Of a DNA stretch of 64,000 nt, positions 16,466 to 25,749 are shown piece after piece (within the stretch, counting starts at the first letter, position 1; every line of letters begins with the position of its first letter). Origin of the DNA: an uncultured Cohaesibacter sp. Lineage in GTDB: Bacteria > Pseudomonadota > Alphaproteobacteria > Rhizobiales > Cohaesibacteraceae. The notes below the pieces were generated by a model. That model ran no database searches. It was not told where the DNA came from and worked only from the letters and a program-made list of their open reading frames with translations. Position numbers and translations under genes: made by a program. The stretch is from assembly GCF_963666525.1 (NCBI RefSeq), contig NZ_OY762905.1, positions 4,133,501-4,197,500 on the forward strand, read 5' to 3'.

Positions 16466-18037
16466 GTGAAGATAGGTACACCTAAGGAGCTGTTCGAGGG
16501 AGAGGCGCGCGTTGCCATGACGCCGTCTTCGGCAAAACAGCTTCAGAAATTGGGATTTGATTGCATCCTGGAAAGCGGTGCTGGTGCGCTGGCTGGCTTT
16601 TCAGATGCAACTTATGCAGAAGCGGGCGTTGAAATCGTGCCAGACGCTGCAGCTCTGTGGGAGGCTGCAGATATCGTTGCCAAGGTACGTCAGCCAGAAA
16701 GTGAAGAGCTGAAGTATCTTGCCAAGGGCAAGACGCTTATCTCCTTCTTCAACCCGGCTGGCAACGAAGAAGGCATGGCAGCCGCCAAGACGGCTGGTGC
16801 CAATGTTATCGCAATGGAAATGGTGCCACGTATTTCCCGTGCCCAGAAGATGGACGCATTGTCCTCCATGGCGAACATTGCCGGTTACCGCGCTGTTATC
16901 GAGGCTGGTAACAACTTTGGTCGTTTCTTCACCGGTCAGATTACTGCTGCCGGTAAGGTACCGCCTGCAAAGGTTCTGATTGTTGGCGCCGGTGTTGCCG
17001 GTCTGGCCGCAATTGGTACATCTGTTGCGCTCGGTGCGATCACTTATGCATTTGATGTGCGTCCGGAAGTGGCCGAACAGGTCGAATCCATGGGCGCCGA
17101 ATTTGTCTATTTGGATTTTGCAGAAGAACAGCAGGACGGAGCTTCCACTGGTGGGTATGCTTCGGTTCAGTCTGAAGAATTCCGCAATGCCCAGCTCGCC
17201 AAGTTCCGCGAGATCGCAGGTGACATGGACATCGTGATCACCACCGCGCTGATCCCGAACCGGCCGGCTCCCAAGCTGTGGCTTGCAGATATGGTTGCAG
17301 CCATGAAGACCGGTTCCGTCATCGTTGACCTTGCTGCGGAACGCGGCGGTAACGTTGAAGGCACTGTCAAGGACGAGAAGGTTGTTACCGAGAATGGCGT
17401 GACCATCATCGGCTATACGGACTTCCCATCCCGCATGGCTACTCAGGCTTCCGAACTCTATTCGACCAACATCCGTCACATGATGACCGACCTGACCCCT
17501 GAAAAGGATGGCCAGATCGTTCACAACATGGAAGACGATGTGATTCGCGGCGCGACTGTGACCTATGAAGGCGAGATCACCTTCCCACCTCCGCCTCCAA
17601 AGATCAAAGCCATTGCCGCCAAGCCGAAAAGTGACGTCAAGGAAAAGACCCCTGAAGAGAAGAAGGCCGAAGAAGAGGCTGCCGCCCGCAAGGCTGGCCG
17701 TCAGCAGATCAGCCTTCTGGTCATTGGTGCCGTGGTCATGGGCCTCATCGGTCTCTATGCTCCTGCGGCCTTCATGGGCCACTTCATCGTGTTCGTACTC
17801 GCCGTTTTCATCGGCTTCCAGGTCATCTGGGGCGTCAGCCACTCCCTGCACACGCCGCTCATGGCTGTGACGAACGCAATCTCGGGGATCATCATCCTCG
17901 GCTCGCTCTTGCAGCTGGGTGCCGGGTCATGGATTGTCTTGCTTCTGGCATTCATTTCCATCCTGATCGCCACAATCAACATCGTCGGTGGCTTCATGGT
18001 TACCCGTCGCATGTTGCAGATGTTCCAGAAATCCTGA
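16466..18037 (+). CDS. pntA: NAD(P) transhydrogenase subunit alpha, full-length
   Basis: 523-residue alpha subunit of the proton-translocating transhydrogenase in the inner membrane, which makes NADPH from NADH using the proton gradient. Domain I binds NAD(H): MKIGTPKELFEGEARVAMTP at the N terminus, then VLIVGAGVAGLAAIGTS and LIPNRPAPKLW. A Lys/Glu/Ala-rich linker near residues 380-405 leads to four membrane helices, so this is the fused (E. coli-type) alpha rather than the split A1/A2 form common in alphaproteobacteria. The GTG start is supported by AAGGGAG; an upstream TTG would add 21 unlikely residues. pntB follows after 15 bases. Confidence 0.94.
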   Translation: MKIGTPKELFEGEARVAMTPSSAKQLQKLGFDCILESGAGALAGFSDATYAEAGVEIVPDAAALWEAADIVAKVRQPESEELKYLAKGKTLISFFNPAGNEEGMAAAKTAGANVIAMEMVPRISRAQKMDALSSMANIAGYRAVIEAGNNFGRFFTGQITAAGKVPPAKVLIVGAGVAGLAAIGTSVALGAITYAFDVRPEVAEQVESMGAEFVYLDFAEEQQDGASTGGYASVQSEEFRNAQLAKFREIAGDMDIVITTALIPNRPAPKLWLADMVAAMKTGSVIVDLAAERGGNVEGTVKDEKVVTENGVTIIGYTDFPSRMATQASELYSTNIRHMMTDLTPEKDGQIVHNMEDDVIRGATVTYEGEITFPPPPPKIKAIAAKPKSDVKEKTPEEKKAEEEAAARKAGRQQISLLVIGAVVMGLIGLYAPAAFMGHFIVFVLAVFIGFQVIWGVSHSLHTPLMAVTNAISGIIILGSLLQLGAGSWIVLLLAFISILIATINIVGGFMVTRRMLQMFQKS

Positions 18038-18052
18038 TAGGCGGAGGGTATA

Positions 18053-19459
18053 ATGAACGCTGAATTGCAAACAGCCGCCTACATCGCGGCAACCGTGCTG
18101 TTCATCCTGTCTCTGGGTGGACTGAAGGATCAGGAAAGCGCAAAGCGTGGCGTCTGGTTTGGCATTGTCGGTATGGCGATCGCCGTGCTGGCCACCATCT
18201 TTGGCCCGATCGATCCGCATGACATCACGCTCGGCACCGTGCTGGCTGCCAGCCCGGTCGTTCTGCTTGTCGCAGTCATCATCGGTGCTGTCATCGGTGG
18301 CGTCGTCGCCAAGCGCGTTGAAATGACGGGCATGCCACAGCTGGTTGCCATGCTGCACAGCTTCGTGGGTCTGGCTGCGGTCTTCATCGGCCTCAACTCC
18401 GATCTGACGGCACATGCCTTCCCGACTCCTGCGGAAGAAGTCATCCACGAGATCGAAATCTTCCTTGGCGTGTTCATCGGTGCCGTGACCTTCACTGGTT
18501 CCCTGATCGCCTATGGCAAACTGGCAGGCCGCATCGACGGCAAGGCCATGCTGCTGCCGGGTCGTCACCTGCTGAACCTGGTCATGGTGGTCGTGTCCTT
18601 CATCCTGCTGATCATGTACATGAACGGCCTTGGATCCTGGACTCTCTATCTGATGACCCTGATTGCCTTCGTCATCGGTGTCCACATGGTCATGGCTATC
18701 GGCGGTGCCGACATGCCGGTTGTTGTTTCCATGCTGAACTCCTATTCGGGGTGGGCTGCAGCCGCAACGGGCTTCCTGCTCGGAAACGACCTGTTGATCG
18801 TGACCGGTGCTCTGGTGGGCTCCTCGGGTGCGATTCTGTCCTACATCATGTGTAAGGCCATGAACCGTCACTTCGTGTCGGTGATCCTCGGCGGCTTTGG
18901 CAACTCCACTGGCCCGGCCATGGAAATCGAGGGCGAGATGATCGCCATTGATGCCGATGGCGTTGCTGCCAGCCTCGAAGACGCTGACAGTGTCATCATC
19001 GTTCCTGGCTATGGCATGGCCGTTGCTCAGGCTCAGCAGAATGTTGCTGAACTGACCCGCCGTCTGCGCGCCAAGGGCAAGGAAGTCCGTTTCGCCATCC
19101 ATCCGGTGGCTGGCCGTCTTCCTGGTCACATGAACGTGCTTTTGGCAGAAGCCAAGGTGCCTTACGACATCGTGATGGAAATGGACGAGATCAACGAAGA
19201 CTTCCCGAACACGGACGTCGTCATCGTTATCGGCTCCAACGACATCGTGAACCCTGCTGCTCAGGAAGACCCGAACTCTCCGATCGCCGGCATGCCGGTT
19301 CTGGAAGTCTGGAAAGCCAAGCAGGTCTTCGTGTCCAAGCGTGGTCAGGGCACCGGTTACTCCGGTATCGAAAACCCGCTGTTCTACAAAGAGAACACCC
19401 GCATGTTCTATGGCGATGCGAAAGCCTCTCTGGACACCCTGCTTCAGCAGATCCAGTAA
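18053..19459 (+). CDS. pntB: NAD(P) transhydrogenase subunit beta
   Basis: 468-residue beta subunit. About the first 260 residues are membrane helices (domain II), including the family stretch [24 protein letters not shown]. The C-terminal domain III binds NADP(H), with [32 protein letters not shown] and [18 protein letters not shown] ribosome-binding site lies before the ATG. It forms the PntAB heterotetramer with the upstream gene. Confidence 0.96.
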   Translation: MNAELQTAAYIAATVLFILSLGGLKDQESAKRGVWFGIVGMAIAVLATIFGPIDPHDITLGTVLAASPVVLLVAVIIGAVIGGVVAKRVEMTGMPQLVAMLHSFVGLAAVFIGLNSDLTAHAFPTPAEEVIHEIEIFLGVFIGAVTFTGSLIAYGKLAGRIDGKAMLLPGRHLLNLVMVVVSFILLIMYMNGLGSWTLYLMTLIAFVIGVHMVMAIGGADMPVVVSMLNSYSGWAAAATGFLLGNDLLIVTGALVGSSGAILSYIMCKAMNRHFVSVILGGFGNSTGPAMEIEGEMIAIDADGVAASLEDADSVIIVPGYGMAVAQAQQNVAELTRRLRAKGKEVRFAIHPVAGRLPGHMNVLLAEAKVPYDIVMEMDEINEDFPNTDVVIVIGSNDIVNPAAQEDPNSPIAGMPVLEVWKAKQVFVSKRGQGTGYSGIENPLFYKENTRMFYGDAKASLDTLLQQIQ

Positions 19460-19488
19460 GCCGCACGGCCATCAAGACATCTTACAGA

Positions 19489-19517
19489 ACGCCCGGGGCA
19501 TTGCTCCGGGCGTTTTG
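19489..19517 (+). terminator. terminator of pntAB
   Basis: ACGCCCGG/CCGGGCGT stem with a TTTT tail, 30 bases after pntB and before the convergent LysR gene. Confidence 0.88.
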
Positions 19518-19546
19518 CTTTGCAAGGGTGCTGGGAATGTCAGACG

Positions 19547-20461
19547 TCAGCCCGGTGTGTCTGGCGCGTCGAACAGACGGGCAGCCAGCAGATGGTTGAT
19601 GAGGGCACGGGTTCTGAGCGGCATGTGCTTGCGCGAGGGATAGACCAGCGAGAAGATCATGGTCTCGCCACTCAGCTCCGGCATGATGCGTACAAGCCGC
19701 CCTTCGGCAACATCCCTGCGCACGGTGGAAGGGAACAGCTGCGCCACTCCCATGCCCGCCAGCGCCATGGCAATGACCATATGGGGCGAGTTGCACAGCT
19801 CGTAGTGTGGAGCGGGCACCGAAATCAGATCCTTGCCCCGGAACAGCCGGTTGACACCGCCCGGACTGACGTTGGACAGGCACACCCAGCGATGGGCATT
19901 AAGGTCGCGGATCGTGCGCGGTGTGCCATGGGCTTCCAGATAGTCCGGACTGGCATAAAGGCCGAAACGATCCTCATACAGCACCCGTCCGATCAGGCTG
20001 TCATCCCTCGGCAGGCCGATGCGGATGGCCATGTCGATGCCCTCAGCGACCAGATCAAGCCGCTTGTCGCTGAGCAGGATATCAAGTTCCACATCCGGAT
20101 AGAGTTTGCGGAAGCTGGCGATGGCTGGCGGCAATTGGGTGTAGCCGACATCATGAGTGGCGGTGATGGAGACACGGCCGGAGGGCTTTTCCTGTGTGGC
20201 GATCTCGACAGTCTCTTCGAGCAGGCGCGGCAGGGCGCGCACCTTGTCGTAGATCCGCCGCCCTTCTTCGGTGAGCGAAAGCTTACGTGTCGAGCGTTGC
20301 AACAGGCGGACGCCGAGATCATCCTCCAGTTGGGTAATCTGCTCCGAGATGCGAGACCGGCTGCTGCTCAGGTGGCGTGCCGCCGCCGCAAAGCTGCCCT
20401 CGTCGACCACACAGACAAAAATCGCCAGTGCGCGCAGGTGCTGATATCCAATTGTACTCAT
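19547..20461 (-). CDS. LysR-family transcriptional regulator
   Basis: 304 residues. The N-terminal winged helix (about 1-65) reads LRALAIFVCVVDEGSFAAAARHL then QLEDDLGVRLLQRSTRKLSLTEEG, typical of LysR. The effector domain follows (about 95-295). It is divergent from the quinone oxidoreductase gene with a 122-base shared region holding a perfect palindrome, so it most likely regulates that gene in response to a quinone or electrophile. Target and inducer are inferred from the arrangement. Confidence 0.9.
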   Translation of the reverse strand: MSTIGYQHLRALAIFVCVVDEGSFAAAARHLSSSRSRISEQITQLEDDLGVRLLQRSTRKLSLTEEGRRIYDKVRALPRLLEETVEIATQEKPSGRVSITATHDVGYTQLPPAIASFRKLYPDVELDILLSDKRLDLVAEGIDMAIRIGLPRDDSLIGRVLYEDRFGLYASPDYLEAHGTPRTIRDLNAHRWVCLSNVSPGGVNRLFRGKDLISVPAPHYELCNSPHMVIAMALAGMGVAQLFPSTVRRDVAEGRLVRIMPELSGETMIFSLVYPSRKHMPLRTRALINHLLAARLFDAPDTPG

Positions 20462-20518
20462 TTTCCGAACTGCTCATTCTGAAATTACCTTCTAGTGATA
20501 ACAATGCCCAAACGCCAT

Positions 20519-20530
20519 ATTGACGTCAAT
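20519..20530. promoter_or_regulatory. palindrome ATTGACGTCAAT between lysR and qorB
   Basis: Perfect 12-base palindrome in the LysR/qorB divergent promoter region, 54 bases before the qorB start. It lacks the loose T-N11-A spacing usually quoted for LysR sites but is well placed to be an operator. Confidence 0.4.
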
Positions 20531-20583
20531 GCATTTGACAAGCCGCCAGCTCAAAACATGATTGGCGGGGAAAGGAAACAGAA

Positions 20584-21435
20584 ATGATCGCAGTAACCGG
20601 AGCATCGGGCCATCTTGGCCGTCTGGCAATCAAATCCCTTCTGGAGAAAACGGAAGCCGGCAATATCATCGCACTCGTCCGCAACCCGGAAGCCGTGGCC
20701 GATCTGGCCGCTGCCGGTGTCGTTGTCCGCAAGGCCGACTACGACCAGCCGGAAAGCTATGTTGAAGCCCTCAAGGGTGTCGACAAGCTGCTGCTGATCT
20801 CCGGTAGTGCCGTTGGCCAGCGTATTGCACAGCACACCGCTGTCATCGAGGCGGCCAAGGCCAATAGCGTCGGGTTGATAGCTTACACATCGATCCTCAA
20901 GGCCGACAAGTCTCCCATCCTGCTGGCACAGGAACATGTTGCCACTGAAAAGCTGCTGGCTTCCTCCGGCGTTCCCCATGTCATCCTACGCAATGGCTGG
21001 TATGTTGAGAACTACACCGAAAACATGGCGCCCGTTCTTGAGCATGGTGCCGTCATCGGCGCTGCTGGCGAAGGCCGCGTTGCAGCTGCATCGCGGGCCG
21101 ACTATGCCGCCGCTGCCGCTGCTGTTCTGACCAGCGACGAAGCTCAGGCTGGCAAGATCTATGAACTGGCTGCCGACGAAGATTTCTCCATGGCCGATTA
21201 TGCAGCAGCTATCGCCAAGGCGTCCGGCAAGGCCATAACCTATGTCGATATGACCGAGGCAGACTATGTCAAGGCACTGGTCGGGGCAGGTGTGCCGGAA
21301 GGCTTTGCCCAGGTTCTGGCCGATGCTGACAGCGCTATCAAGGCGGGCTGGCTGACAGACGCCAGCAAGACCCTTTCCAGCTTGATCGGTCGCCCGACAA
21401 TATCCGTTGCTGAAAGCATCAAGGCGCATCTTTAA
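20584..21435 (+). CDS. qorB: NAD(P)H:quinone oxidoreductase, NmrA/QorB (YtfG) type
   Basis: 283-residue atypical short-chain dehydrogenase. The dinucleotide-binding motif is at the very N terminus (MIAVTGASGHLGRLAI), then VRNPEAV, LLLISGSAVGQR, and the QorB-typical LRNGWYVENYTENM. There is no canonical YxxxK catalytic pair, as expected for the NmrA-like group. It should reduce quinones with NADPH in the cytoplasm. AGGAAA precedes the start. Divergently paired with a LysR regulator. Confidence 0.88.
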   Translation: MIAVTGASGHLGRLAIKSLLEKTEAGNIIALVRNPEAVADLAAAGVVVRKADYDQPESYVEALKGVDKLLLISGSAVGQRIAQHTAVIEAAKANSVGLIAYTSILKADKSPILLAQEHVATEKLLASSGVPHVILRNGWYVENYTENMAPVLEHGAVIGAAGEGRVAAASRADYAAAAAAVLTSDEAQAGKIYELAADEDFSMADYAAAIAKASGKAITYVDMTEADYVKALVGAGVPEGFAQVLADADSAIKAGWLTDASKTLSSLIGRPTISVAESIKAHL

Positions 21436-21889
21436 GCCCAGCGCCACATCGGCCTCTGACCTTCATCTCGATGCAAGACCGGAACCGCAGTGCGGCTCCG
21501 GTTTTTCTTTGCCTATCATCAATGGCTGCTGTTGAATCAGAATGTGAAGTGCGTGGCGGACCTGACCCGCTTTCTTGGCAATAATCGATGAATCACTCTT
21601 TGAGAAAATATGGATAACTATATGAAATATATTGATTAAATGATTTAAGTTAAACCTTCAAACCATCACATCAAGCACTTGAATCAATTTGTGAGATCGC
21701 GTGGCAAAGCTGCTCCGCCGGGCTCAGGTCGAGATCAATGTCTGCCAGCCATGATGACCGGAGATGTGCATAATCCGGAGCGAAACATTGCGCCGGTTCG
21801 CTGGCGTGATATGGACTGAGGCCGTCTGGACACCGCACCTTGCATGCTCTCCAGCCGCCTCCCGTTTTCTCCTTTTCTGTGATACTCCG
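21436..21889. other. non-coding stretch between qorB and DUF486 gene
   Basis: 454 bases. Apart from the qorB terminator it has an AT-rich segment (about 21590-21700) with several TTAA motifs but no correctly spaced CtrA pair that I could find. No gene is supported. Confidence 0.5.
21478..21506 (+). terminator. terminator of qorB
   Basis: ACCGGA/TCCGGT outer arms with CCGC/GCGG inner arms and a TTTTTC tail. Confidence 0.88.
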
Positions 21890-22231
21890 ATGTCCCTTCA
21901 GGCTTTTCTAACGCCCGCCATGCTGCTCGTCTCCAACATCTTCATGACCTTTGCATGGTATGGCCATCTCAAGCACAAGGGCTCTGTTCTGATGCTTGCC
22001 ATTCTGGCCAGCTGGTCCATTGCCTTCTTCGAATATTGTATCGCCGTTCCGGCCAACCGCTGGGGCAGTGACTATTTCAACACCGCCCAATTGAAGACCA
22101 TGCAGGAGGTCATCACGTTGCTGGTCTTCACCGGTTTCTCGGTTTTCTGGCTGAAGGAAAGCCTGACCATCAATCATCTGATCGGCTTTGCCCTGATTGC
22201 GGCAGGCGCTGCTTTCGTCTTTCGGGGCTGA
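21890..22231 (+). CDS. DUF486 (DMT-superfamily-like) small membrane protein
   Basis: 113 residues, almost entirely four hydrophobic helices, with the family features MLLVSNIFMTFAWYGHLK at the N terminus and CIAVPANRWG in the middle. DUF486 proteins are related to small multidrug-resistance/EamA transporters; no substrate is known. The ATG at 21890 is chosen because the family begins here; the open frame further upstream has no membrane or family character. It converges on nagA with only 13 bases between stops. Confidence 0.82.
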   Translation: MSLQAFLTPAMLLVSNIFMTFAWYGHLKHKGSVLMLAILASWSIAFFEYCIAVPANRWGSDYFNTAQLKTMQEVITLLVFTGFSVFWLKESLTINHLIGFALIAAGAAFVFRG

Positions 22232-22244
22232 AGAGGCAGAAGGC

Positions 22245-23405
22245 TCAATGAGCCTTGTGGTAGCCGTTGATCCAGCTGTGCCGCACGGTCCATGTCGTTG
22301 GGTCGAAGGCCACCAGATCGGCGGCAAAGCCCGGTGCCACGGAGCCCAGTGACGTATCCATTCGGATGAACTGCGCCGGATAGCGCGATGCCATGCGCAG
22401 GACCTCTGGCAGAGGCAACCCGAGCAGCTCGACCCCGTTGCGCACCGCGCCCATCATCGACAAGTCCGACCCGGCAATGGTGCCGTCTTCCAGTTGGCAC
22501 CGGCCGTCCTTGGCCGTGATGGTGATGCCGTTGAGGGTGAAGCTCTTCTCCTCGGCCCCAACAGACGCCATGGCATCGGTCACCAGCATGATCTTGCCCT
22601 TCGGCTTGGCCTTGATGGCATTGCGCATGGAAGCAGGGTGGACATGAAAGCCGTCCGCGATGAGGCCGCACCAGCTGTCCGGATCATCAAGGGCGGCACC
22701 AACCACCCCGGGTTCGCGACTGCCCATCGGTGTCATGGCGTTGAACAGGTGGGTAAAGCCGCGCAAACCCGCGCGGAGCGCTGCCGCGATCTCCTGAAAG
22801 CCGGCTGCCGTGTGCCCGGCCGAAACAAGCGCGCCACTGGAAACGCCGTCGCGGATAAAGCTGGGGCCGACCTTCTCCGGGGCAACTGTGATCAGTCGGA
22901 CACCAAGGTCGGGATGGGTCATCAGTTCCAGCGCATCATCGTCGATTGCCCTCAGCTGCTTTTCCGGATGCACACCCTTGCGGTCGACATTCAGATAGGG
23001 GCCTTCAAAGTGTACGCCCTTGATGGCAGACAGGGAACTGTCCTCACCCCAATGACGATGCGCCTGACGGATCAGGCGTGCGACATGTTCCATGCTGCTC
23101 CAGCTGTCGCTGATGAGGGTCGGCAACATGGACGTCGTCCCGAAACGGCGGTGAGCGTCAGCCATGCGCTCCAAACCTTCTAGGTCTGTCTGGCCGTTCA
23201 GCATGACGCCACCGCCGCCATTGACCTGCGTATCGACAAAGCCCGGAGCCAGCACAAGGCCGGTGAGGTCGTGGGGCTCATACCCCCCCAGACTGCCCGG
23301 CGTATCGATGATGCTGTCAATCTGGCCATCCTTCAGCGTCACGGCCTTGCCGGCGTGGAACTGGTCGCCGTCAAACAGGCGGGCATGCATGAGGATCTGC
23401 TTCAT
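22245..23405 (-). CDS. nagA: N-acetylglucosamine-6-phosphate deacetylase
   Basis: 386-residue amidohydrolase giving glucosamine-6-phosphate and acetate. Family segments are DTQVNGGGG, HFEGPYLNVDRKGVHPE, SAGHTAAGF, THLFNAMTPMGSREPG and the catalytic aspartate region MLVTDAMASVG. The start at MKQILMHARLFDGDQ fits the family; the longer frame adds 17 unlikely residues. It is the last gene of the kinase-GntR-nagA operon. No nagB (deaminase) is present in the window, so the next step must be encoded elsewhere. Confidence 0.93.
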   Translation of the reverse strand: MKQILMHARLFDGDQFHAGKAVTLKDGQIDSIIDTPGSLGGYEPHDLTGLVLAPGFVDTQVNGGGGVMLNGQTDLEGLERMADAHRRFGTTSMLPTLISDSWSSMEHVARLIRQAHRHWGEDSSLSAIKGVHFEGPYLNVDRKGVHPEKQLRAIDDDALELMTHPDLGVRLITVAPEKVGPSFIRDGVSSGALVSAGHTAAGFQEIAAALRAGLRGFTHLFNAMTPMGSREPGVVGAALDDPDSWCGLIADGFHVHPASMRNAIKAKPKGKIMLVTDAMASVGAEEKSFTLNGITITAKDGRCQLEDGTIAGSDLSMMGAVRNGVELLGLPLPEVLRMASRYPAQFIRMDTSLGSVAPGFAADLVAFDPTTWTVRHSWINGYHKAH

Positions 23406-23576
23406 GGGGTCTTCCTGTCGGCAGGCACAAGGGAACCGGACGGGGGCTGTTCGCATTCGTCGTTGCCTGACACCTTATCAGCATATTGCCGATCCTCCAC
23501 GCCGAAAGCGTGCGCCGGTCCATCAGGCGACCCGGCGGCGTGAATAACCGGCTCGGCAGGCCGCCTGCTGACCGTT

Positions 23577-24443
23577 CTAGATGACGGACTCGGAAACGAA
23601 CTCATAAAGGTCGCCGCGAAAATGGGCGCGGACGAACTCGATGGGGCGCTCGATCTGCTTGACCAGTCCGATTCTGGGCGAGGGGAAAGCCCGGCCGTTG
23701 CTCGGCTCGCTGGCATGGACCATACCTCTTGCCTCTGTCTCGAAATGATCTGGCATCACATTCTGCTTGAGAAAGGATCGCCGTTCCACATAGAGACAGG
23801 CCGAGCCGGTTGGTACTTCCAGCAAATGGGCGTGACTGACATCGAGCAGTCGAGCGGATAGCTTCTGCATGCAGCGTGTCGGCCGTTGGTGGTGCGTTTC
23901 CAGCCACGAATACAGTGATGTTTCGATCATCGCGGGATCCGGCAGGACGCTCTTGGGCAGAACCGCATGTTCCAGACACACGGGCTTGCCGTCGACGGTG
24001 CGCAGCCGATAAAGGCGGCTCACCGCGTCGTCTGGCATGATCTCCAGTGCCTCGCACTCTTCAGGGGTCGGTGTGCCACTGGAGCGATCCAGCCACAGGG
24101 CACTTGTCGAAAGCCCCCGGATCTGCATGTCTTCGGTAAAGCCGGTTATCTGGCGAGGCCGTTGCGCCACCCGTGAGGCGACGAAGGTGCCAGCACCATG
24201 GCGCTGGACCAGAATGCCCTTCTGCACAAGAACCCGCACAGCATTGCGGACGGTCACGCGGGAAACGCCCAAGGCGTGGGCCAGTTCCCGCTCCGCAGGC
24301 AGGGCATCATTGATGGCAACCAGTCCGGCTTCGATCGATTGCTCGATCCCCCGCTCGATCCTCAGATAGAGGGGGGTGGCACTTTCCATTTCGAGATCGG
24401 AGACCTCTCTGACATGCTGGATGAGATGGCCAAGGTCAACCAT
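23577..24443 (-). CDS. GntR-family (HutC/NagR type) transcriptional regulator
   Basis: 288 residues. The N-terminal winged helix (about 20-90) has PLYLRIERGIEQSIEAG, LPAERELAHALGVSRVTVRNAV and QRHGAGTFVAS. The C-terminal UTRA ligand-binding domain (about 110-265) has SRLYRLRTVDGKPVCLEHAVL. In this operon it probably senses an amino-sugar phosphate and represses the cluster. Its ATG overlaps the end of the kinase gene by 8 bases, showing translational coupling; a longer upstream frame exists but would run deep into the kinase gene. Confidence 0.88.
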   Translation of the reverse strand: MVDLGHLIQHVREVSDLEMESATPLYLRIERGIEQSIEAGLVAINDALPAERELAHALGVSRVTVRNAVRVLVQKGILVQRHGAGTFVASRVAQRPRQITGFTEDMQIRGLSTSALWLDRSSGTPTPEECEALEIMPDDAVSRLYRLRTVDGKPVCLEHAVLPKSVLPDPAMIETSLYSWLETHHQRPTRCMQKLSARLLDVSHAHLLEVPTGSACLYVERRSFLKQNVMPDHFETEARGMVHASEPSNGRAFPSPRIGLVKQIERPIEFVRAHFRGDLYEFVSESVI

Positions 24444-25365
24444 GTCCGTAGCGCTCTTTATGTCCCATGTCCTGCTCATGCCCCGGTTCCAGCGGAGGCA
24501 GGGGGCCTCCCGCAAGCAGGATGGCGCCGTCCCGAGCATCATGGAGCCTTGGAACGAGCAGGGTGGTGGTTTCCACTTCCAGCCACGGTTCAACCGCTTC
24601 TGCGAAATTGCCCATCAGCGCAATCCTGTTGACCCCGCGCCATGCAAGAGCTCGCAGCATAGAGCTGGCCTGACTGCCACAATCGGCCATCAGCTTCATG
24701 GCAACAGGATCCTCGCGTTCGGCGAAATTGGCTACGACATGACCGTAGCCGGCAAAGTCCGGTGGCGTGGCGGTGCTGGCCCACAACACCATTTCTTCCT
24801 GGCTGTCTCCAAACATCGCCATGATGTGGTCTGTCATCGGGCTGACTTCATATATCCCGTCAAGTGCCGCCATGGCGAACCGCAGGGCCTGTACCCCCAC
24901 CTGTGCTGAACTTGCCATGTCTGAAAGTTCAAAGCCCCAGCCGCCGACATTGACCGGCTGGCCCTTGATCAGGCCGTAGCCACAGCTGCCGGTACCGAGA
25001 ATGAGGATGCCGCCATCCTGATCATTGCCATGACCGCCAAGACAGGCGATGTGGGCATCGCTTGCCACCCGGAGAGACGCAAAGGGATGTTCCCAGTTGC
25101 GGAAAGCTTCCTTGTCTGCGCTGATATGGAGCTCGGCAAGGCCGATGCCCACGTGGGTCTGGCTCAGCACCTCAGCGCCGAAGCCAGCATCCTTCAGGGT
25201 CTCCCGCGCCACCTTGGCGACCTGCTGCTGAGCGGCGAGAATTCCATTGCGCGCATTGACCGGTCCACTGATAGCCTCTCCAAGCAGCGTTCCGTCTTCA
25301 TCTCTGAGGCGTCCGCGGCAATTCGAGCCACCGCCGTCAATTCCCATAAATAGTGAATTTGCCAT
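24436..25365 (-). CDS. BadF/BadG-type N-acetylglucosamine kinase
   Basis: 309-residue sugar kinase of the ASKHA fold (BadF/BadG/BcrA/BcrD ATPase family). The N-terminal phosphate loop is FMGIDGGGSNCRGRL and the second phosphate site is ILILGTGSCGYG, followed by GGWGFELSDMASSA. With the downstream GntR regulator and nagA it should phosphorylate N-acetylglucosamine (or a related amino sugar) after import. GGAGGAG lies before the ATG at 25365; the longer frame upstream is discarded. It is the first gene of the operon. Confidence 0.85.
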   Translation of the reverse strand: MANSLFMGIDGGGSNCRGRLRDEDGTLLGEAISGPVNARNGILAAQQQVAKVARETLKDAGFGAEVLSQTHVGIGLAELHISADKEAFRNWEHPFASLRVASDAHIACLGGHGNDQDGGILILGTGSCGYGLIKGQPVNVGGWGFELSDMASSAQVGVQALRFAMAALDGIYEVSPMTDHIMAMFGDSQEEMVLWASTATPPDFAGYGHVVANFAEREDPVAMKLMADCGSQASSMLRALAWRGVNRIALMGNFAEAVEPWLEVETTTLLVPRLHDARDGAILLAGGPLPPLEPGHEQDMGHKERYGHG

Positions 25366-25749
25366 TGCCCAGTCTCCTCCCATAGACGCCGCACGACGCC
25401 TGTCCCTGTCTTGCAATGAACTGGCCAGATGAGTCTTGTTAGTAGCCAACTCAACGTAAACGAGTAGAAGACCAATAAGAGCCAATTTCAATTGGCCTTA
25501 CGGATTACTGGGATTTTTGGGGGTAAATGGTGCGCCTGTCACATTGGCTGTTTAGGTGGTAGCAAGGTGGTATTGCAAAATTTGAGTAAAACCAAACAGA
25601 AGACCTGAAGTCTAGATTGCGACAATGGCCGATTGAAATTGCTCAAAGATTTGGACTGGCTTCATCGGGGGCTATGAGGCATAGTGTGCGGCGCTGCCGA
25701 TATGCTACCCTTGGTGCAGCCGCTGTCATAGACGACTATAGGACGAACA
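25366..25749. other. divergent region between amino-sugar operon and guaD
   Basis: 384 bases without a gene. It carries the inverted repeat at 25481-25496 and should contain both promoters. I see no purine riboswitch pattern upstream of guaD. Confidence 0.55.
25481..25496. promoter_or_regulatory. inverted repeat GCCAATT-TC-AATTGGC, candidate operator
   Basis: Perfect 7-base arms about 115 bases before the kinase start. It may be the operator of the GntR regulator in the same operon; another ACCAAT half-site lies a few bases upstream (25471). Assignment is inference. Confidence 0.4.
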
